Shown here in pieces: positions 6,551 to 10,445 of a stretch of DNA of 10,445 nt. Each line of letters starts with the position of its first letter. Position 1 is the first letter of the stretch. The position numbers and the translations under genes are program-made. The DNA is taken from NCBI GenBank assembly GCA_013153755.1, contig JAADDU010000155.1, positions 1 through 10,445 on the forward strand, read 5' to 3'. The notes under the pieces were generated by a model. That model saw only the letters and a list, made by a program, of their open reading frames with translations. It did not search any database and was not told the origin of the DNA. The DNA is from Campylobacterota bacterium. Its GTDB lineage: Bacteria; Campylobacterota; Campylobacteria; Campylobacterales; Sulfurimonadaceae.

Positions 6551-7558
6551 TTATAGAGATGACTTTTTTCGTTTTATATCCCTTACACATTTGATAAAAT
6601 TAGTGTTATTTTTATATTCATTCCAAATTATATGTTTTTCTCCATCATCATAGTAATGAAAGGCAAACTTTTTTGCTTTTTTATCTGAATAATCCATTGA
6701 TGACCAAATATTTCTAAAACATTTTTTATGTTTAAAATGTTCTCTTTTATCTTTAATTCCATCAAGTTCTATAATTGTTGGAAGTTTCCAATCATCAAAA
6801 CCATTTAAAGTTAAATTTTGACAATATTTCTTAGCATGATACCAGCTTCCTGTTTTTCTTACATTTTTACCTTGTTCATAATATACCATGTAGTTATCAA
6901 TCTCTTGTTTAGTATAAGCTTCATCTTGCCACATAAGATTAGTATCTTTATCTATCCATACATCTTTAAGTGATTGTTTTAATTTTACATCTGAAACACT
7001 ATATTTTATCTTTTTAGCAGATGCCAATGATGTATAAGCATTATCTCCATAACCAAGTCTTTTAAGACCTTTATATGCTTTTATCGCTTCTTTTTTATCT
7101 AAGTATTGTTCTTTTCCATAATCATAATATATCCATTTATCCCAGTCTGGACTCTCAGGTGGATTAAAGCTCCACTCTCCTGCTTTTCCCATAGCTCCCA
7201 TACTTATATCTATATAAAGATGATTTGTTCCTTGTCCTGTATATGTTGTATCAAATGGAACTTTTACAACTAAGTCATATATTTTTAGTTTTGAGAATTG
7301 TTCTTTTGTAAGTTTATCTTTTGTATAACTTTTACCGTCTATATCTATAAATTGACCTATCTCATACTTTGCAGTTGCTTTTACTACAGGTTCTCCCATA
7401 AGTGTTTCTATTTTATATTTTACAGTTATCTCTACATCAAAGGAGTTCCCACTACCATCTCTAAAATTATTTAGCTCTAAAACTCCACTTACTACTTTTG
7501 CATAAGATAGTGTTGATAATAACACCAAAGAGATGATTAAATATTTAAATAACTTCAT
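6551..7558 (-). CDS. Secreted protein of unknown function with C-terminal DUF1566/Lcl_C domain
   Basis: The 335-residue product has a clear Sec signal peptide (MKLFKYLIISLVLLSTLSYA, cut after residue 20 expected). Residues about 21-195 form a domain I do not recognise; it is rich in alternating beta-like segments (DVEITVKYKIETLMGEPVVK). Residues about 199-328 match the DUF1566/Lcl_C pattern: WIDKDTNLMWQD (201-212), SWYHAKKYCQNL (238-249), GFDDWKLPTIIELDGI (253-268), NIWSSMDYS (283-291) and FIKCVRD (321-327). Cys246, Cys280 and Cys324 are the only cysteines in the mature protein. Such domains are common in exported proteins of Campylobacterota and other Proteobacteria, but their role is not established. 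AAAGGAG ends about 6 bases before ATG 7558, a strong ribosome binding site. It lies between a truncated antitoxin upstream and a toxin remnant downstream, all on one strand, and looks more AT-rich than its neighbours, consistent with acquisition. Confidence 0.8.
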   Translation of the reverse strand: MKLFKYLIISLVLLSTLSYAKVVSGVLELNNFRDGSGNSFDVEITVKYKIETLMGEPVVKATAKYEIGQFIDIDGKSYTKDKLTKEQFSKLKIYDLVVKVPFDTTYTGQGTNHLYIDISMGAMGKAGEWSFNPPESPDWDKWIYYDYGKEQYLDKKEAIKAYKGLKRLGYGDNAYTSLASAKKIKYSVSDVKLKQSLKDVWIDKDTNLMWQDEAYTKQEIDNYMVYYEQGKNVRKTGSWYHAKKYCQNLTLNGFDDWKLPTIIELDGIKDKREHFKHKKCFRNIWSSMDYSDKKAKKFAFHYYDDGEKHIIWNEYKNNTNFIKCVRDIKRKKSSL

Positions 7559-7608
7559 AAAAGCTCCTTTAAACTGTTTTTAAGTGTTTTAGCTAAATTT
7601 TGAGTGTT

Positions 7609-7716
7609 CTAGTGTGAAAGCCATACAACATAAAGATGATATTGAATATCTTTATAAGTACAATCATCAGGAAGATTATGCATTATCTCTTGTACTTCTT
7701 GTTTTAGAGCTGACAT
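7609..7716 (-). pseudogene. Truncated TA antitoxin, N-terminal stub
   Basis: A 35-codon frame starts at ATG 7716 behind an excellent ribosome binding site (AGGAGA, 4 bases before the ATG) and ends at TAG 7609-7611. It begins MSALKQEVQEI, then NLPDDCTYKDIQYHLYV (residues 14-30), the N-terminal block of a widespread small antitoxin family with the pattern LPDDxTxxDIxYxLYVxxKIxxGLxD. That family is normally about 70-80 residues; here the match stops at YHLYV and is followed by VWLSH and a stop. No continuation is visible in the other two frames down to the next gene. The good ribosome binding site means a 35-residue peptide may still be made. The next gene starts 50 bases downstream on the same strand. 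Confidence 0.68.
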
Positions 7717-7759
7717 AAACTCTCCTTTTTTTCTTTATATTAATTCAACATGATTAATA

Positions 7760-7765
7760 ATTATA
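7760..7765 (-). promoter_or_regulatory. Possible -10 of the truncated antitoxin / DUF1566 unit
   Basis: TATAAT on the minus strand lies about 44 bases before ATG 7716 and would give a leader of about 36 bases. The surrounding DNA is so AT-rich that chance is a serious alternative; there is no TG extension and no clear -35. Confidence 0.3.
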
Positions 7766-7773
7766 AATAATGA

Positions 7774-7803
7774 GTTGAAAATTTTGCTAAAAGAATTTTC
7801 AAC
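7774..7803 (-). terminator. Inverted repeat at the end of nadC, candidate terminator
   Basis: GTTGAAAATT (7774-7783) and AATTTTCAAC (7794-7803) are perfect 10-bp arms around a 10-base loop, spanning the nadC stop codon (7799-7801). The minus-strand sequence after the stem (TCATTATTTATAATT) is T-rich but not a clean T run. It probably ends nadA-nadC transcription. Confidence 0.5.
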
Positions 7804-8614
7804 TAACTTTCATAGACAAATCTATCCAGTTTGCTTGATGTATAAGACTTCCACTACTTATAGCATCTACTTTTGTTTTTGCATAACTTTCTATGGTATC
7901 TAGCGATATATTTCCACTTGCTTCGAGTAAGATATGAGGGTGGTTTTCATCTCTATATTTTACAATTTCTGCAACTTGAGTTGGTGTCATGTTATCACAC
8001 ATAACTATATCTGCACCAGCTTCAAATGCCTCTTTTGCTATGGCAAATGTTTCTGCTTCTATCTCTATCTTCGCAGTAAATGGTATCTTTTTTCTAGCTT
8101 GTATTATGTAGTTTTTTAAATCTTTTATAGTTTTTAGATGGGTATCTTTTATCATAAGACTATCATCAAGTCCCATTCTATGATTTACTGCACCACCAAC
8201 CCTTGTAGCATACTTTTCAAATACTCTTAAAAGTGGTCTTGTCTTTCTTGTGTCTAAAAGTTTTACACCATAAGGCTCTATAATATCTACATATTTTTTT
8301 GTAAGTGTTGCTATAGAGCTTGCATGAAGGAGCATGTCTAGTATAGTTCTCTCAGAGCTAAGAAGTGTATGAGAATCTCCCTTTACTATGGCGATTATAT
8401 CTCCAACTACAAACCTCTCCCCATCACTTTTACCCCAAATAACTTCAAGGTTTTGTAGTTTTGCTAGTGCATCTACATATTTTACTCCAGCTACAACACC
8501 ATCACATTTAGCTATGATATCTGCCTTTACATCAACACTCTCTTCTACTAAAGAATATAAATCACCACGACCAATATCTTCAGCTAGTGCCTCTTTTACA
8601 AACTCATTTATCAT
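7799..8614 (-). CDS. nadC: Nicotinate-nucleotide pyrophosphorylase (quinolinate phosphoribosyltransferase)
   Basis: NadC converts quinolinate and PRPP to nicotinate mononucleotide, CO2 and pyrophosphate, in the cytoplasm, using the product of NadA. From ATG 8614 the protein has 271 residues, the usual length. Motifs: EDIGRGDL (12-19), SSERTILDMLLHASSIAT (86-103), DTRKTRPLLR (121-130), GGAVNHRMGLDDSLMIKDTH (140-159), KIEIEAE (182-188), MCDN (205-208) and LEASGNI (230-236). These carry the basic and acidic residues that bind quinolinate and PRPP in the family. The frame stays open 12 codons further upstream (to 8650), but that extension lies inside nadA and adds no family sequence. ATG 8614 overlaps the nadA stop as ATGA, typical of translational coupling, so it is chosen. 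Confidence 0.95.
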   Translation of the reverse strand: MINEFVKEALAEDIGRGDLYSLVEESVDVKADIIAKCDGVVAGVKYVDALAKLQNLEVIWGKSDGERFVVGDIIAIVKGDSHTLLSSERTILDMLLHASSIATLTKKYVDIIEPYGVKLLDTRKTRPLLRVFEKYATRVGGAVNHRMGLDDSLMIKDTHLKTIKDLKNYIIQARKKIPFTAKIEIEAETFAIAKEAFEAGADIVMCDNMTPTQVAEIVKYRDENHPHILLEASGNISLDTIESYAKTKVDAISSGSLIHQANWIDLSMKVS

Positions 8615-9609
8615 AATGCCAACATTCTTTCTAGTGCAATTTTCGCCCATTTTTGAGTTTTTGCATCTACTTGTATCTCATTTAGAGGCTCTCCATCATC
8701 TATAGACTTTAGTGTCAAATACAAATCTTTTAGAGTTGTTTCATTCATAGTTGGACATTCAGGTTTTGTGGAACTTAGTACATAAGTATTTTTTTCTCTT
8801 AAACGATTAACCATATTAAACTCTGTACCAACAGCTACTTTTTGTTCTGCTGGTAAAGATGTTATGTACTTTATAAGTTGTGAAGTTGAACCAACAAAAT
8901 CAGATGCATCACAGATAGCAGGGTCACACTCAGGATGAACTGCTATGATAATATCTGGATATTTTTCTCTGTAAAATTCTATATCTTCAACACTAAAGAG
9001 TTGATGAACTGAACAAAAACCATTATAACAAATGATATCAGACTCTTTTAAATCACTTCCATCCCCTATGACACAAGATTTTAAGTCCATATCATTTGCT
9101 ATATTTTGACCTAAACATCTATCTGGAACAAAAAGGATTTTTTTACCCTCTTTTAGGGCATTTGTGATGATAATTTTGGCATTTGCACTTGTACAAACCA
9201 TGCCACCCATCTCTCCAACTTTAGCTTTAACCTCTGCATCTGAATTTATATAAGTAATAGGTAGTATATTATTATTCATAATTCCTGCATCATTTAAAGC
9301 TTTTATAGCATTGTCAAATTGCATACCATCTATCATACTAGCCATAGCACAACAAGCTGCTTTTGGCATAACAACTCTTTTAGTAGGTGACAAAACTTTT
9401 ACACTTTGCCCCATAAAACCAACACCACAAAACAAAACAAATTCTGCATCATCATCTCTTGTTTTTATAGCAAGTTCTAAAGAGTCTCCAGTTATATCTG
9501 CCATCTCAAACACTTCATCTTTTTGGTAAAAGTGAGCAACTACAGTTACATCTAACTTCTCTTTTAGTTCAATAATTTTCTCTTTTAATTCTTCATGTGA
9601 AAACTGCAA
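8611..9609 (-). CDS. nadA: Quinolinate synthase
   Basis: NadA condenses iminoaspartate (made by an aspartate oxidase or dehydrogenase not in this window) with dihydroxyacetone phosphate to quinolinate, using an oxygen-sensitive [4Fe-4S] cluster. The product has 332 residues. Visible family features: VVAHFYQKDEV (23-33), DITGDSLELA (38-47), LFCGVGFMG (59-67), PKAACCAMASM (82-92), VCTSANA (138-144), GFCSVHQLF (197-205), HPECDP (225-230), VGSTSQLIKYI (239-249) and STKPECPTMNETTL (280-293). The three cluster ligands are expected to be Cys86 (or the adjacent Cys87), Cys199 and Cys285. The start is TTG at 9609, giving LQFSHEEL with formyl-Met. AAGGG ends 7-8 bases before it, and no better ATG follows before the conserved region. 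It is translated into nadC through an ATGA overlap. Confidence 0.95.
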   Translation of the reverse strand: MQFSHEELKEKIIELKEKLDVTVVAHFYQKDEVFEMADITGDSLELAIKTRDDDAEFVLFCGVGFMGQSVKVLSPTKRVVMPKAACCAMASMIDGMQFDNAIKALNDAGIMNNNILPITYINSDAEVKAKVGEMGGMVCTSANAKIIITNALKEGKKILFVPDRCLGQNIANDMDLKSCVIGDGSDLKESDIICYNGFCSVHQLFSVEDIEFYREKYPDIIIAVHPECDPAICDASDFVGSTSQLIKYITSLPAEQKVAVGTEFNMVNRLREKNTYVLSSTKPECPTMNETTLKDLYLTLKSIDDGEPLNEIQVDAKTQKWAKIALERMLAL

Positions 9610-9637
9610 AAAAATACCCTTAAATTATGATGATGTT

Positions 9638-9646
9638 ATTATAGCA
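9638..9646 (-). promoter_or_regulatory. Extended -10 promoter of nadA-nadC
   Basis: TGCTATAAT on the minus strand, identical to the uvrB element. Transcription would start near 9631 and give a leader of about 20 bases that includes the AAGGG ribosome binding site of nadA. A T-rich stretch precedes it instead of a -35. Confidence 0.65.
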
Positions 9647-9688
9647 AAAAATTATTATATAGTTTTATACACTTGTTAGTAACACTTA

Positions 9689-9696
9689 TGTATAAT
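9689..9696 (+). promoter_or_regulatory. -10 promoter of plsY-folB
   Basis: TGTATAAT: TATAAT at 9691-9696 with TG immediately before it rather than one base apart. The predicted start near 9703 leaves a leader of about 20 bases holding the AAGAGGT ribosome binding site (9712-9718). It is back to back with the nadA promoter, the two boxes being about 45 bases apart. Confidence 0.5.
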
Positions 9697-9724
9697 CTCA
9701 ATATTATATTTAAGAGGTATTTTA

Positions 9725-10339
9725 ATGGATTTTTTATTTAACACAAATGTTCAGTTTTTCATACTAGCTTATTTAGTTGGAGGTATCCCTTTTGGTTTAC
9801 TTCTAGCTAAAAAATTTGCTGGAGTTGATGTAAAGGCTAGTGGTAGTGGTAGCATAGGTGCAACTAATGTTTTAAGAGTTGTAAAAGAATCAAATCCAGC
9901 ACTTGCAAAAAAGCTAGGTGGTGCAACTCTTGCTTTAGATGCACTAAAAGGTATAGTAGTTTTAGCTATAGCTTCTTTAGTTGGAGTAAGTGAAGCTACA
10001 CTTTGGGGTATCGCTGTTTTAGCTGTTGTAGGTCACTGTTTTAGTCCATATCTAAATTTTGAAGGTGGAAAAGGGGTAGCAACTGGTATGGGTGTAATGA
10101 TGTTTATGTTACCTGTAGAGACCATTATTGCTCTAGTTGTTTGGGGTATAAGTGCAAAAACCATAAAAATCTCATCCCTATCTTCACTTTTAGGTGTATT
10201 AGCTATCTTTGTATCTAGTTTTATAATCCATCCAAATATGGCTCATGCTCCTGTCTTTTTCATAGTTTTTATACTATTTTATAAACATATTCCAAATATC
10301 ATCCGTCTTATAAATGGTGAAGAAAAGAGAGTAGTTTGA
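9725..10339 (+). CDS. plsY: Glycerol-3-phosphate acyltransferase PlsY
   Basis: PlsY is the inner membrane enzyme that transfers an acyl group from acyl-phosphate (made by PlsX) to glycerol 3-phosphate, the first step of phospholipid synthesis. The product has 204 residues with several membrane segments. The three family motifs are present: GSGSIGATNVLR (40-51), GHCFSPYLNFEGGKGVATGM (103-122) and HIPNIIRLINGEEKR (188-202). In motif 1 the usual Asn of GSGNIGATN is Ser. The segment between motif 1 and DALKG (72-76) carries a short insertion-like loop, KESNPALAKKLG. AAGAGGT lies 7 bases before ATG 9725. The stop codon overlaps the folB start as TTGA, indicating co-transcription. Confidence 0.96.
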   Translation: MDFLFNTNVQFFILAYLVGGIPFGLLLAKKFAGVDVKASGSGSIGATNVLRVVKESNPALAKKLGGATLALDALKGIVVLAIASLVGVSEATLWGIAVLAVVGHCFSPYLNFEGGKGVATGMGVMMFMLPVETIIALVVWGISAKTIKISSLSSLLGVLAIFVSSFIIHPNMAHAPVFFIVFILFYKHIPNIIRLINGEEKRVV

Positions 10340-10445
10340 TTATCCATATAGAGAATTTAAAATTTCAATGTATCATTGGAATTTTAGATTTTGAAAGAGA
10401 AACACCACAAGATGTCATAATAAATCTTACTATAAGATATAATTA
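10336..10445 (+). CDS. folB: Dihydroneopterin aldolase, N-terminal part (runs off the window)
   Basis: From TTG 10336 the frame reads MIIHIENLKFQCIIGILDFE, continuing RETPQDVIINLTIRYN to the window edge. This matches the conserved N-terminus of FolB (pattern IxIxxLxxxxxIGxxxxERxxPQxVxxxxxxxY), the folate-pathway enzyme that cleaves 7,8-dihydroneopterin to 6-hydroxymethyl-dihydropterin and glycolaldehyde. Only 36 codons are present, so the active-site Glu and Lys further on cannot be checked. The TTG overlaps the plsY stop by TTGA, and GAGAG sits just before it as a plausible ribosome binding site. The start is inferred, since no ATG is available in frame. The plsY-folB order is also found in Helicobacter. 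Confidence 0.85.
   Translation, partial: MIIHIENLKFQCIIGILDFERETPQDVIINLTIRYN

Noticed and set aside
8615..8650. Twelve-codon N-terminal extension of nadC (start at 8650)
   Set aside because: Lies inside nadA and adds no family sequence; ATG 8614 overlapping the nadA stop is the better start.

Overview
The window is AT-rich chromosomal DNA from a Campylobacterota (Epsilonproteobacteria) bacterium, most likely a Sulfurimonas-like sulfur or nitrogen oxidiser/reducer. This rests on the short-form RecG, the DedA variant, the plsY-folB pair, the NosL-like lipoprotein, and promoters built on an extended -10 (TGCTATAAT) with no clear -35. The placement is by recognition of protein style, not by a database search.

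Layout. Positions 1-291 hold a decayed toxin-antitoxin (TA) pair on the + strand: an antitoxin with a frameshift, overlapping (ATGA) a RelE-type toxin cut off after about 17 recognisable residues. uvrB (nucleotide excision repair) and a DedA-family membrane protein follow on the + strand. They converge on a minus-strand NosL-like lipoprotein gene, and a perfect inverted repeat serving as a two-way terminator is built into both stop regions. Further minus-strand genes are recG (branch-migration helicase) and flhB (flagellar export switch). From 6273 to 7798 lies a small accessory island: a RelE-type toxin C-terminal remnant, a secreted protein of unknown role with a DUF1566/Lcl_C domain, and a truncated antitoxin with an intact ribosome binding site. 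After it come nadC and nadA (de novo NAD synthesis, overlapping ATGA), then divergently plsY (phospholipid synthesis) and the start of folB (folate synthesis), which overlaps plsY by TTGA.

Most of the window is housekeeping. The unusual content is the three TA remnants in 10 kb, none complete, two of which flank the DUF1566 gene on the same strand and in the antitoxin-then-toxin order of a normal TA operon. This suggests, but does not prove, that an ancestral TA operon was replaced in its middle by the secreted-protein gene. A second point is that uvrB and recG both have a TATAAT box exactly 7 bases before the ATG and no ribosome binding site, as expected for leaderless mRNAs. I did not find a new defence system, CRISPR array, tRNA, rRNA or insertion sequence.
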